NCBI GenBank assembly: GCA_021613375.1
Contig: CM038708.1
Location: 27,681,018 to 27,745,017, forward strand
DNA: 64,000 nucleotides
From: Megaleporinus macrocephalus
Lineage: Eukaryota > Chordata > Actinopteri > Characiformes > Anostomidae
Direction: 5' to 3'
Shown: positions 36,701-52,000 of the stretch, piece after piece
Layout: each line of letters begins with the position of its first letter
How positions within the stretch are numbered: position 1 is the stretch's first letter
The notes under the pieces: generated by a model
Told to the model about the DNA's origin: nothing
The model's input: only the letters and a program-made list of their open reading frames with translations
The model's database searches: none
Made by a program: the position numbers and the translations under genes

Positions 36701-39700
36701 GGGCGTGCAGTCATACGTTTGAACACTCCCAGCCAAATTACATGTCATATTGATTTCAAAGGGAGAATACAGAGAATGAACATAAATGTGGCATTTGTAT
36801 TTATGTACTATGTATTACTGAGTTAAAAAAATAACAAACAAACAATAAAACATAAAACTTAATATGTGTCATTGCTGTTGTATTGGCAAGATCTTGGTGA
36901 TGTGAAACATATCATGATGAAGGGGTGTGTATTCAATACCATAAACAATGTGATATTGTGCTGTTAAATTTAACTTTATAGTATATTAAAAAATGGAATA
37001 GTATAAAAACACAATAAATTAGGACACTGCTATCTAGGGGTCAGGGGTGTAAACACAAAATGCATACCACTGACTGCCACTAATCTTAGCATGTAAACTA
37101 TTGAAATCTGTACTGGGTTTATGGGAATCGATACAGAATCCCAAAACATAATATTGCAACTGGTATTTTCTTACACTCCTAATTTGCACAAACCATATTT
37201 TATATTTTTTTTCCGGATTTTGTTAAATTTAGCACATAAACATTAACTGTGCATTAAAATGTGCAGAAGTGTGTTCGTATGTGTAGAAGATGTGGTAACG
37301 AACAAGGCCATTTGACTGCTCAAACTTTTGCATACAACTATACCAAACACAAAAAAATCTTCTTTTTACTTAAATATGATACTGATAATAAAATGTGTAA
37401 TAAGAATGCTATATTAAACATGAATTCAAAAGCATTTTCACTGGTGGTCTTGGACTTCTAGGCCCTACTGTAGGTTAATCACTGGGGTTTAACCAGATAA
37501 CATTCTCATTTTTTGGGGGGGACTGGACACACAAAGCATTATCATATAGGGATTGTGTTGAAGGTTAAACGTTGGAATGCTGTTCACATCTTACTGCAGT
37601 GACTCCAGACACAGTGTGGAGAATTTTGTAGGCTGTACCGCCGCAGTGAAAACTACAAAGACTGCATTTTACACCACAGCCATCCTGTCTGTTTATTTTA
37701 TGCCTTTTCACACTGCACTTTATAACTTCTTCCAATGGCCCATTAGACGACTGTTAATCTTCACTGAATAATTCATGCGAGTGAGATTCAGCAAGGCTTG
37801 GGAGAGTAGCTTTTTCTGTGGAGAACAGTTCATCATATTTTCAATAGTTTAAGGAGGTGCAGTGGAAACGGGCAACTCTCAAACTGTGGTCAGACATCCG
37901 TTTAACATGGTCATTTTGAAAAATGTTCCTACTCACATTCCATATATATATTAATTTTAATAGAGCATGAATGCCTAACTAACAATAAAAGTTCTTCTTT
38001 GACATGAAATGTCAGTGCTTTTTAGCATTCTGCTTTCCTTCCTCACTTTCCTCAGGATCTACTGAGCTTTTTCCAGTGCAGTAATCATATGTCTGTGTTC
38101 TAATAAGTCATACAATAATAGTGAGGTCAGAGATAAGAATGAGTTCAGAAACATGGTCTAACATCCCCTTTCTTCTTGATAACCTGACATGCATGCTACA
38201 CATACTTCAGTGTAACATGCTGTTTGACACAATGACCAATTGCAGCTCCACAAAATGAGTAATCTTTCCTTGGAAAGCATCCAACTGAAACAGTGGACGC
38301 CTAGCGCTACTTAGCTTTCATGGAATATTATTGATTGTCATGTTGGTCAAAGACTGAGGACTGATCTACTGATGTAGTGGACAATAAGGAAACCTTTAGT
38401 GGTTGAGCTGGTTTTCCAGGCTCAAGGCCAGGAATGGAGGCTTGGCTTGGTTTGGCTGTAATTTGTTGCACTTTTCCTGTATAGGGAGAGCCAGGACTTC
38501 CAGGGCTGCCTGGACTTCCCGGAATAAAGGTAAATGTTGTGTCTTCATCCCTAAAACTTCCCAATCGGGCACAAACGATAAATTCCTACTTAGTTTCAAA
38601 ATGAATCATACAAATCAGATGTGATTCTATAAGACTTAACTGTAACTGACTTTAACTTTATCTGTGCTCCAACTCATCTATCCATGCTCCGCCCACATAC
38701 GTTTTCTTTTGTTGCAACTGGACAAACTTTACAGAACGCTGGCACAAATCCTATTTAACCTGATGAGGAACTGTATCACACTTTTGTTAAATTTGGAACA
38801 AATACAGTGTTTTTCTTTTAACTCATATGTTTTCTGTATTATGCAGTAATGTTAGGATGGTTTTAGTTATTTGTCATTTATTCTTGTTTTCCAACCTGCC
38901 TAGATTCAGATAGTTAATACAGTCCATCTCAGTAATATGTTACACTGGAAACCCATTTCTGCTGCATTCTGTAAAACTTGTCCAGTGGAACACATTTATT
39001 GGCAAAGCATCAATAGGTCAGTTTCCCATTGTCCAGTCGCACAGTGCCGAGCCCAGCACTGGTAACACTAATTCCAGTTGTGGCAGTGTGTCTATACATT
39101 GATCACATCTCTCTAATCCTGGACATGATTAGCTTTGTAGATTGACCCAAACAAAATCAAAGGTTAATCATAACTAAACAGCTAGACTTGCAAACAGTGG
39201 GTATTAGCATGGTATCATTAGCCAGATGTTGGATTTGTGCTAAATTGTAAATAGGATCAAGTCAAGTCAAGTGGTCAAGTGGGTTTTTATTGTCATTTCA
39301 ACTACATACAGAGTACACAGTGAAACGAAACAACGTTCCTCCAGGACCATGGTGCAACATAGACAGTGCATACAGACACAAGTGCAACACAAACAAACAA
39401 GTACGGACAGACAACACAACACAGTACAGACAGAGAATAATAAATAATTGCTGGTTGTGTGCAAATTGTGCAATGTGTAATAAATAGAGTCCAGTGAGTT
39501 AGTAAAGTTATCATAGAAGTATTTGGAGTGGGAACACACTGAGTCTGAAATTTCTAAACCAAATGTCTCATGAAGGCGAAGCTCATGGATATAATGTCAC
39601 GATGGCAAAAAAAGTCCCCCAAAAAAATTTCAAATAATCTTGTCGTTTTGTGTGCTATATTTAACACATTAAATACAGTTAAAAGGGCAAAACAGTTAAA

Positions 39701-42700
39701 TTACCTGACAGTGATGTTTCATCAATGTTTCATCAATGTTTTTTGGTGAGCTTTGTGGGCCTTTAGGTTAATAGTAGCCTAGAAATGTTCTTGATGATGC
39801 TGAATTTAATCTTTGCCTCCCACATTCCAGCCAGTAAACAGGGAACAGTAACCCATGAGATGTGTAATTGTCCCATACTGATATGGGAGGTTTTGTAATG
39901 TAGAGCATTACTTGCTTTATCCTTTAATAGAGCAGCGCTGTGTTACACACTTTACCTGAAAACCTTAATGTGTGAATGCAAGGAATGCTGAAACAGGCAT
40001 GAGATAATGCTTGTTGCTATTTTGATTTGTTTGGCTGCGCCACTTTTTTGTATGCTTGTAACCTGTTGGTCTTGTAAAAATCCCTGCATTTTATTATAAC
40101 CCTTTTACTCCGAGGCTGGCTGCTTTTGGACGCTAACGCTGTTTCGCTAATACGATGCTCACATGTTCTTGGGAAATGGAAGATTATGGGGCAGATTCTT
40201 TGTATAATGCTAAACACCACATGTAGATAAAGTGTTGGTTGTTTCCAGGAGAGCTGAGCGGAGAACTAAGTAGTGCACAGTTCTTGTTCTGAACAATGAT
40301 TTTTATTGATTAAAAGCTTTTTTTGAAACACATACAGTCTTAAAAATGAAGGTGACAAAAAATAAAGGTTCTCTTTGAAGAAATGCCACAGAATAAACAC
40401 TGTCGGTTTTCTAAAGAACCCTGTTACTAGATGGTTCTTTGAAGAAGAGATGTTTCATATACAGTCAATTTAAGAATTAATAAAAAAAAATCAATTGACA
40501 GTCAAGCTGGCTATGTGTGATTATATGGTGAGGTCTTACATAAGATCTGGAGCTGATCCAGGTTTTTTACATCAGCAATATTTACTGAACCAGGATTCAC
40601 CCCTGATTTTATACTGTTATTTTGGTCTGAAATGTCCACATAAATAATCGAAAAAATAACTCATGTATTAATATTGGATTTGTCTTCAGTCTTTCATTAG
40701 TGTAATACATGCCTAGTGCCCTTTAGGGAAGGCAACTGATACGGTCAGCCCAAAACATTCTACTTTTTGGTGTGAAAAACCCCACAGCTGCAGTCCTAGT
40801 ACGCTCTGGGTCACTGTCCTCAGTGACACTGCCCATGTGGGTGGCACCCTTGAGGCTATGGTGCTTCTGTGCACTTCACAGTTCACCTTGCTGCTTCTGT
40901 CAGCAGTTACATCAATACAATAATAAATTCAAGTGAGTCAGTTCCACTGGCAGCCATACATGCCCATGCCGCCATGTTTCACAGATGAAGTTCTTTTCTT
41001 CATGAGCAGTTGGTTCTTTTCCTCCACAATTGCATCCTTCAGTCACTCAAGTACAGACTAATTCACTTATCATCTGACAGTAAGACTTAGAACTCTACAT
41101 GCTTTTTAAAGTACTGTGTAGCAGAATGTAACATGGCCTTTCTCAAGCTTATTAGTGTTTTCTTGAGGCTTAGCCGTGATTAGTGTCTTATACAGTACTT
41201 GATGTTGTGCTAATGTGTTCCTCTATTTGCAGTAGATTATGACCTTCTTACAATACTGTGCAAAAGTCAGAGAGCACCCTTTATTTATTGAGTGTCTAGT
41301 AAAAAAGGTCATCAAGTGTGAAATGCTCCTAAATCGGTTCACCAACAATATCTGGTCTGCCAGGTCACTGACTACTGCTATGCTCATTAGTATGTTCTAG
41401 TTTAAATGTTTAAAGCTGCACTATGTTAGTAGTTCCTGTTCAAAATGAAAGTAATGGAAAAAGATTGACTACCACCAGTCAGCCTGTAAAGGAAATAGTA
41501 GATGTTTTTCAGACCATGTCATATGACGCTTTAATGTCAAACGCACAGCTTAAATAAAATAACTCAAATTTAAAACACAACAAAGTCAACATTATGCTCA
41601 CAAAGATGTAGTAACAATAGCAGATCTTTTACTTATACCCTTTAGAGGACACCAAATTTTGATAGAGGTCTCTATCTAGAATATTAGTTCAACGTGTTCT
41701 TATGAATGTTGTGTGCAATGAAAAGAAAACATTTCCACCATAGAGGTCTTAAAAAAAAGGTTGCTGAAAAGGGTTTGAAAGCATCAAAAGTTTTACCCCA
41801 CTGATGATGTGGTGTTGCAATAGTAATCCTGCAGGAGCTGCAGTTTCAGACATTTGGTGTATGTGCTTTGCTGAGGTGAAGCTATCTTACGTGCACGTTT
41901 GACTGAATCTGAATTGCACCTAAATACAACAATACCACTGCACTCTGGATCTTCAGTAGCACTCGTAGCTACTGACACAGCTGGAACTCCCCTTCAGGGG
42001 GCCCCGGTGATCAGAGCTGTTCATGAACACACCCTATCACTTTAAGTACCGCAACAGTGGTTCTTCTGTGGCATTAATCCAAAGAGACATTTCTGGCACC
42101 TTCATTTTGTAGGAGTGTGGTCTTGACAGATCTCATGTTTTGACTCTGTCTCTGATCAATTTATTCCATTTTTGATGCCTCTACTTTGCTCACATTGGCA
42201 CTCCAGGAGCAAATGGCACTTCTAGAATGGGCTCAGGCTCTTTTGTGCATTTTACTATGAAACTAAAAACTTTCACTGGTTTACAACACATAGTGTGTAT
42301 AACATAGTGCAGCTTTAAACATTTAAATTAGAACATACTAATGAGCATAGCAGTAGTCAGTGACCTGGCAGACCAGAAATTGTCCTCTGAAATGAATGAC
42401 AAGGAACTGATAGCAGCAGTAAAAGTTCCACAGACTATTCTGAATTTCTGCCTAATTTAGTTGCAGAAAGGTAATTTAAACAGAGTCATTCAGGGAGTTT
42501 GGAGGTGAAACTCATAGACTCAGATTTCTTTATATCGGTGGTGATCATTTTATTTAGCAACACTTTACTGAGGGGTACAGTTTACAAGGCTACATAACAC
42601 ATACTAAACCGACATAACCCTACATAAATGTTTATTAGTGCTTATTCCAATAGGTGTCATAACTATGGTTGACTTTGATCATAACTGGCAAATTTAACCA

Positions 42701-42963
42701 CCTGTATAGCAAATTATGCCAACTGAAATAAACTTTGAAAACATTTATGTCGTTTTGTATCAGTTGTCATGACAAGCTTATGTTCTTGTCATGTAGTGTA
42801 AGCAACAGTTCCTTACAGCTACATGTCTGTAGAGTTAAAATGGGGAAAAAAATAATAATACAAATGCCTTTATAATGCATTTTATGGCATACATAATATC
42901 TTACAGTGACTGTAATAAGTCATAAGCAATAATTACTTATAAGCAGTTAAAGGTAGATTATAT

Positions 42964-43052
<89 letters not shown>

Positions 43053-46000
43053 CTAGTGTCATAAAGCATTAAAATATCAGTTTACAAGATTATTTATACA
43101 CTAATGTTGCAATGCACTGTAACACAGGTTTCTCAAATTGCATGTGAGAAAGTATTTAGAGTATTTAGTACAATATGAGAAACTGAAGCTATATGTTATA
43201 GTGCATACCTGAAGAAAAAACACTGTTCTTACAGTGCATTACAGCATTAGTGTAAACAAAATTCTTACAAATGAAAATTATAATGCGTTATGAAACCTGA
43301 CTTGAAGTCATATGTCCTTGCTCTGTAATGTGCTCTGCATTTATCTGTAACTACTTATGATTAATTATGGAGACTTATAGCAGTCATTTATGGTCATATG
43401 TATGCCATGTAATGCATTATATATGCATTAATAATGCATTTTAAATTCAAGCTTCATAGAAAGTGCCACTGTGTAATTTCTGGCTACTGTTTTGCCTTAG
43501 AGTGTCTTGTATGTTCCTCTCCACTGTACTTTTATGGGACAAGTATATGGCACAAATCACAAAACTATCATAAAAACTGGTTCAGGCATTGGCCAGCATT
43601 TCATGTGAGCAGACATTTCATGTAGCTTTCTGCGAGGTAGCTTTTAAAGGCATTAAGTTCTTTGTACATCTGGTTCTTATCACCACCACTGTGAACAATT
43701 CTGACTCAATAGAGGATTTTTTTAAGTGGTGGAATTTCTTATAACTACCTCAGAAATAGGAAAAGTCAGTACAAAGTGAATTTAGTCATTCCTGTTTTTT
43801 CACATTGTTAATACAGATAGCACAGCAACAGGTACTGTTTCTTCTAATGGCTCAAAATGGCTGTCTGGCCATGAAAGAACAGGTTTTATTGTGAAAACTT
43901 AATTCTTGCCAAAAAAGATTGATGACACATCCAGTCAGGAGGCACAGATTGTGGAATGTATTTTCCGTATTAGCCTCCATTTAAATTGATTCAGCTTTAC
44001 CCTCATTGAGACATTATTGTCCTATGTCAGCATTTTTCCTAACGAGTGGAAAGACTAAATATAACATAATCATATAAGATAATCAAGCAATTAATGTAGG
44101 TTCATACAAAAGATTGTTCTGTAATGCAATTAAACATGTACCCATATATGGCAATTCCTCACCTGTAACTACATATAGACTCATAGCCATTTCTGATTAC
44201 TATAATTCATAGAAGTGAGTAAATAATCAGTCTGTTTAGTAAAATACATATTAATATGGCTATTTAAGGGCTGACATCTGTAGTCAAGTGTGGTGTTTAC
44301 TAAAAAACCTTTTTTAGTGCATTTCTCTTATTTTAACAACACTTTTCGCACTACAGGGTGAACCTGGTTTCCTCGGGCCTCAGGGTGAGCCAGGCCTACC
44401 AGGACTTCCAGGAACAAAAGTGAGTAAATAAAGGTGCAAATCAATTTCAAGCTCGCGACCCAGCGGTATAAACACTGATTTAATGCATTGTTTGTTCTGA
44501 TGAATACATTTACTTTGATCAGCTTCTTTTTTCAGCCACACTGAATAATCATTCAATCCAGCTTGTCATAATCAGACCACTGAATTTTAGAGTCCACGTC
44601 AGCCCCATCAGAAAAATCACCCTATAACAAAGATTCTTTAGTTTTAAGTCTTTTGTTTAGTGCCAAGTATAAAATAAACTAACATGACTGATCACTGAAA
44701 TGTGATATATTCATACCCAGATACTGATTCTGTATGTACTTATAGAACCTAAATGCTTTGGGAAAAATAGTAGCGGCCTTCAGAAGAACAAGCCTGCAAA
44801 GAAGCTGTGTACACACACCAAGGGATTACTTAAGTTCAAGTGTCAGACTGTAAGTCAGTCACATGGCTCCATACTGCCCTCTACTGCTCATTCCAAAAAC
44901 AGCATCACACACATCAGAAGCAGACCTACAACTAGTGCTGCCTAAAGAATGCGAACAATCGCATCTGTGGACGGTGTATTTTAATGAACTGCTAAGACTT
45001 GTATGCCTTAAAAATAGTGTAAATGCCCAGTAATATTCAAATATGATGTATAACTCAAAAGGAAATGTTTTGTTTTTCAACAAAAAAACATGACAAAGAA
45101 AAAAATCCTGGACTAGTAGGTTGCCAGTGTCGCACTGGATTGTAGCAGAATTAGTTGGAAAATGAGACAAAGCATTTTTCTCTGGGGTAACGTCACGCTC
45201 TAAATAAAGCTGGAAAGTCTGATATTTTGAGTTAAATTAGATCTTACGCTCGCTGTTCCTCTCACAGTGGATGAGAGACAGCAGCCATTTGATGCCACAA
45301 CAAGAACTGTACAGTAAAACAGAATTTTGCCTATTTTTCATAATAATAATAATAAAATGCTTTTTATAAATATAAAAAATAAACATCACTTTCAAAATTC
45401 TGCTACTAGATTTTAAGGTCTACAACGTAATTAATTACATCTTAAGCAAAGCCTAAATATATACTCAAACAAATATATGCACACATCCAAGGTTTGTTTT
45501 TTTTGGGGGTGATTACTAAATCATCTACAGCTCCATTTGAGATATTTTGAGCTCATACTTTTGTACAGTGTCCTATAAAATGTTAAAAAAATGGTTTATA
45601 GAAATTTGATATAAACATAAGTGACTCTATGTCATTGAAAACAGTGATTGCAAATAAACAGTGGTTTATGAGCTATCACCAGAAGCAAGACTATATCTGT
45701 CTTCTTCCGCAGGGAGAGCGAGGTGAGCCTGGGCCAGTGGGAAAAGGTGAACGTGGAGACATCGGACCGGTTGGGCAGAAGGTCAGTTTTGTTGCCAAAT
45801 GTGTGAGTGAAGGCCCAGAGGTCAAAAGCAGACAGTGACAAGAACCATTCAATTATAACTTTCAAATAAATTTACAACCTCACAATCTCATATACTTGCA
45901 AGTAACCGCCCAGCAGCATAAACTGGGCTGTTGTTTTGCCCTAGTGACAATGTCTATCAGTCTATCATTTCATATGAGCCTGGTGCCAAAAACATAAATA

Positions 46001-49000
46001 CCAAAGTACACTGGAAGTACACTGTCCAAAAAAAGTTAGCGTCTTTGCTACCTTAAAATCTTTAGTTAATTGAATTTTAAATAGTACGTTAACAGTACAA
46101 GAATTAGTGTTTTATGGCCAGAAACATATTGTTTCAAGTTCAAATAACTTCTAATTTAAAAAAAACCCAGACACAAATTTTTAAGCTTTTTATTACCCTA
46201 ACCTATTTTATTTACAGTGTTGGGATCAATCAGGGTTTCAGGTGGTGAACTTACATTGACCATGAAGAGCACTAACTGTATTTCAGTGTAGGCAAGGAGT
46301 AAATGTGTTGACCAGGTCTTTCAGTTACTGGCTTTGACTGTGATTAAGACGTTGTGTTTTTTTTTTTGTTTTTTTTGGTGATGGTTTTAAACAGAAGTGT
46401 GGAATTGATTATTTTTACACAGTAGGCGGGCTATACATGTGGTTTCCTCATCAGTCTGGATAAAGTGGTCTGACATGGTAAAATGAGACCATCCCTTTCT
46501 TAGAGGAAAACTAGACCCCCCACCTTTGTAAGAAAAACTCCAGTTTAAATAATCATTACATGTGATTATACAAAAAATGCAACCAGAGAAGCAGCCACAG
46601 GATCATTTACATGGACTGGTTTAATGACTTTCCCCTGTAGTTGAGCACTTTTTCCAAACATAATTTTATTTCCTAGTGAAGTTAATAAATTTGTGTAGCT
46701 ACATTTTCATGAATAATCATTTAATTTTATAGAAGGTAGTTCAATAGCGATGGCTTTGTGCTCTTTGTGCCACCACTAGGGAGCCCAGGGGGAAGCTGGA
46801 ACACCAGGTCTCAAAGGATCCAAGGTTAGTGAAGGGGCTTTAGCTTATTCAGTGTGTTTATATGCATTCTAAATATTAGAAAATATCAGATAAGAAAAGT
46901 ATATATTTATGCATGTGTGGCGGTTGATTTTTTTTTACTCTAACTACACAACTTGCTTTTTAGTTTTCTAGTAGTACAGATGAGAGAATAATTGAATAAT
47001 AAACCAGTTTAGGGAGTTTAATGTCACTGTGAGACCTTGTGTTGACCTTTTGCAACACCTCACTCTGTTGCTACAGGGGGATGCTGGAGACAAAGGGGAC
47101 GTTGGCCTCATGGGGCCAAAAGTGGGTATCCAATGTGTAGCATATCATAAAGTTAACTGGAACTATAGAAAATTTATTTAATACTTTAATAGCATTACTG
47201 TAATAGCTATTATCATGGACAAAGAAAGGCAGATTGCAAAGAAATGCAGCAAATAAATCAGTTCACAACTTTTTCACTTAATGTTTTAGCAGTGCTGGCA
47301 AAGTAATTTCTTAATCAACATTTTAACACAGGGTCCACCGGGAGAGAAAGGTGACCAGGGCACAACTGAAATCATTGACTACAATGGAAATATCCAGGAA
47401 GCACTTCAGGTCAGAACATCTACTTTTTGTTCTCATAATGAAGAGTGTGGGTCACAGTGTTCAGTTCTTCTGTTGTTTAAAGTTTATTTGTGATGTAAAA
47501 ATCACAGGCTGTCCTGTAGTTTAGGTATAACCGGATAAAACACTCCATTGTTAAATGTTATTAGTCTTTTACATGAGAAAATGTTATTTAGTGCTGTGTC
47601 TCATTTATGAGTCTGCAACATTTAAAGGTCCTAATGCTCATCTGCATACATTACAGATACTGTCCCTTTTCAAAAGAACACGGGGTTCCTGTGAAGCTCT
47701 GCTTTGCAAACCATTTTTAAATCTGTTATAAAATTAGGACACTTCTTATTATAAAAATGGCTGTAAATGATGTCATGAAGTCTCCTTAGTGACCAGCTGT
47801 ATTATTAGCATTGGTGTGGAAAGTTGTCAGCATATCAGTTTTGTTTGTAATAATTCAAGTATGTAAGGTAAAGAGTTAATATATTACAGGAGCTGACAAA
47901 CAATGAGCAGCGAAACGCTGAACCTGAACCAAAGCAAAGCTCATAATTAAAATGAAACAGGCAAAAGCAGGCTAACATTCCTAGCCTAAGCTAAATCTGA
48001 ACTGAAAAGATGATGGGGATGGTGTGTTAGGGTAACTCATTTATGCAATGTTCAGTTGTAATTTTGTAGTTAGGAGCAAAGAAAACAGAAAAAAATGTGA
48101 GGCTTCATATTGAACCTCTCCACTTCTCTAAAATACTCTTAGAGTTTTTGATAAGAGTTGTTGATTGTTCAAACCTCTCAAACTTCAGCCTCACAGCTGA
48201 TTGGGGGTCAGGAGTTATGCTGCTGCTGTAGTTATATAGACTATCAATCAACGATAGATGCAGACGAAGGCCCCTCCGCAGACTGCTGCTGTTAAGGATG
48301 CTGCTAAGAACGTGCTGTAAGGGTCCTTTACTAAACAGTATCCCAGTTGTCCCAGTTGCAATGCTAGAAGAAAACCTTTTCAAAACCTTTAATTTAATTT
48401 TCTTTTAAAAAGAAAGCAGAACAAACAAGTATTGAATAATAAATAATGTAACCATTGTTAGATCTATTGTAAACATGCAGTGCAGCAATAGTCTCTAGAG
48501 TGAGATGTTCTAGTTTAAGAAGTACTTCAGGGTGAATACATGAGGGCAGGCTATAAGTTGTTATAGATTTTGTTCCCAAGCTGCCTAATGCAGAAGTATG
48601 CCATATAGCTAACTTTACTGCTAGGAAGCTGAATGTCATATCTGTATTTATTAGCCTTTACAATAGTGGCTATGCTAACAGTCAGCAATTCCTTATCACT
48701 AAAGAAATGTTGGCTGCACTGTAGGGAGAGAACACTAATGGACAAAAAACACAAGGGATACAAAATCTTGAATTTGGTCAAAACCAATATTGCAGAACAT
48801 TATACATGACGAATAACACATTAAAAGCTCACTTCAGGCCCGAATTTAAATATCATCAGTACCATGACACATTGATGATATGAAAAAATCAATAATATTA
48901 CATTTTAGCTGTGCCGCCCTTATTTTTAAGACATAAACAACAGGAGGCAAAGTGCCCAAATAGAAGTAGGTTAGATTTGCACATTTGCATGCTGCACTTT

Positions 49001-52000
49001 TCCCTCCAGCAGGGAGGACAGACAGTGAGCATGCTGACACACAGGTTTGTTCGGTGCATAACTAGTAATCTTATCTCTCGCCTTCTCCTGCCTCCTGTCT
49101 GCCTACAGAAGATAACCACTATTACAGTGACGGTAATAAATCTCTGTCTTGTCTGTGTTACATGAGCGCTGTACTTTGCCTTGCATGGCCCTAATCCCAT
49201 TCCCATGAATGTGCTTCCCAGCTAATACTGCACTTTCAGTACCTCAGTGCTGAGAAACTGTTGCCTTTTCTAACTTCTGACATTTATTCTACCAGAAAAG
49301 GTGCAAAGTACTGTTAGGGGATGTTGTGGATATAGGATTAGAGGCTAGATTTACACCCCTCAGAGTGACATAATCAAATAATGAAAGCCTCTGATGTTCC
49401 CTCATAAGGATTTCTTAATATCAGAGCCAGATATTGCCTTTGATAAGAGAAACTTGGACCCCATTTTTTGTAACTGGTGTGGGAACTTTATGCCATTAAA
49501 GATTTGGGTTATAAAGCATTACATTTTAATGCTATTATTTATACGATATCATCTAACATTGAAATTAAAAGTATTGAAAGTTCTACAATTGAAAAAATCT
49601 GAAAACATCTGAAACTCATTTTCTAAAACGCATGCAGATTAACTATTAATTCACATTTTTAGATTGTGTGTCATCAGAATTTCATTGTAAATTATCAACT
49701 GTAAAATCCAGCCACCTCTCAGAGACTGAAACGATGCCCATTCCTGAGTGAAGAAATGCCTTCATATTTTACTTAGTTTTACAGAAGCTTCTTTTTTATT
49801 TGTCAGCCTTGGTGGCAGTGGATGCTCTTAATCAAGAAAGATTGTTTAAAATCAGGTCGTGCAAGACTGTAGTAACTCCACCCTAGTAGGCTTCACCCTA
49901 GTAGCAAATCAAAACTGAAACTATTAGACAAATTACCCAGCCTGTAGATCATACCTCATTAAAAAGACTGCACTGAAATGTGTATCACACACAAATCACC
50001 GTGTTGTTACTATAATCTGATGTAAGCAGATTTGACATGGACAGCCTAACATGATCACAGCTAGGTAGAGCTCTTGCCCTAAATGTGTTTAAAGGAGTAG
50101 AAATAACACACACAGGCATTGACTGTGTATTATCTTCAACAGAGCAAAGGGAAAATGACAATTTAGACTTAGAATACTTCTTGACTACTTGAATAATTAG
50201 AGAAAATTTCATTAAAACGGAAAAATCCCATTTTCATAAATCACACTGGAAAACCCAAACCAAAAATATGTTTGTCAATTGGAACAGTTCTGTGAAAAAA
50301 ATTAAGGAACCAATTTTTCACTTTAGGAAAGTTTAGGATACAGTATGACTCACTGAGAACTTCAATAGTGACTGAAACCTTTAGATAAAAGTGATAACAG
50401 CCATTGTAGATAACAGTGTTGGGATGAATTCTGCCTCCACTGCACAATCCCACTCTTCTTTGTGTGCAAACATGTCACACAGGCATATAAGTGCTAGATT
50501 ATGTTACCAATTTCCCTGTTGTTTCAATGTTGTTTCTATTTTGAATATGTATCTTCAGTACAATATTTAATATTAACAGTTCTTTATAAAAAGAAACAAC
50601 AGAAATTGTAACACCCATAATCTGTTGTGACGAGTGCACACAAAGTAGTACATCTGTTATCTAAAATGTATGAAACAGGTTTTGTTTATTTCAGTAGGAT
50701 CCAGTAAGCCATATTGGAGACATGGATGCTGTTTAAGTGGGTTTGGAGAAGTTTTAGGGTATTTTAGGGTATGTATTTACTGAAAGCCTTCCTAGTGTTT
50801 GTTAGTAACATCAGTTTTGTATGCTATATTAGCCTCCTAGTTCCATCTTGGCTACATCAGGTGCAAAAGTCAAATCATTCCTTTAACTAGAGCTTGCCTA
50901 AATTGGGAAAAAGCTTGATTCATATAAACCTGCTACAATGAATGGGGCCCTTGTTTGCTAAATACATGGTGAACAAGGATATAATTTATGGCCACCATGG
51001 CTAGATGTAAGAATTAGTAAGCTTAATCAACCATACTTCTTGTGATGTTGGAAATTACATTATATTACTAATACAGCATATATACATCTCAGTGGAAGAT
51101 GAAGTGAAGCATGCTTTAATGAATATTTTGTGTGTTGGAACGATTACTTACTTAACCTGGTCAAAGATATGCACTCCAGAATCTACACTAATGTTTTGTT
51201 TCTTGTCTATGATTGACAGACTTTCTGTCACTCTCTCACAATTTGTGTACAATGTAACCAATCATGGTTTTTCCATTTGGCCTCTTAGGGTCCCCCTGGG
51301 CCTCCAGGACCAGTTGGACCACAAGGCATTAAGGTACCAGTAATGTTTAGTACATTCAGAGCTCACTGTTGGTTAATGAAGAGAGAATAAAGCTCATTCA
51401 ATGTGTTACAATGGCATTTCAGTTTTAGTAAAAATGCTGAACCAAAAGAATGAGCTAATTTGGGGTGCTAAAAGTTTATAGCGTTGATAGGTTTGACATT
51501 TAGCTTCTTTAAATTCAGCTAATATTTTGCAAGCCAGTGCTCAGGCGGTTATGTCTGTTAAGGTCTTTGCAGTTGTTGTCATTCAATTCAATTCATAATA
51601 ATACTACTAATCACAGCTTCATTATGTACATCCTTTTCAAAGGGTGATCAGGGTCCGCCAGGTCTTCCAGGCCTTGATGGAGAGAGGGTAGGAAAATATA
51701 GATTTTTTTACATTTTTACAAGACAATTTGTGTTATATGTTAAAATCTATTGTCATATCATAAAAACTCTGCACTGTTTCCAGGGTTACAAAGGCTCAAA
51801 AGGAGACATGGGCATGCCTGGAACCGCTGGTGATAAAGGAGCAGTAGGACTGCCTGGACTACCAGTAAGGAACAGTCTAATAATCATATATATTAATCAG
51901 ATTTTATGTTAGTTTCCACAGTGGCATGTGTTTAAAAGGATCTAAAGATCTAATGAGTTATAAAATTATGACAGCTCATCTGTGATGATTTGAATACAGG

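Larger units (their letters stand above)
38530..44356 (+). other. col25a1: COL2 intron, 5.8 kb, repeat-rich
   Basis: Holds a LINE-like 3' end (39256-39530), a degenerate MITE (40337-40475), mariner-type copy 4 (41254), a foldback element (41346-42384), and an AT microsatellite (42969-43048) within a probable dispersed element (about 42548-43470). Bases 43480-44340 show nothing. Confidence 0.8.

Noticed and set aside
36482..36826. 114-aa open frame in a COL2 intron
   Set aside because: It follows a lone Tc1-like terminus, has no recognised motif and lies in an intron in sense orientation without splice sites that fit the gene's phase.
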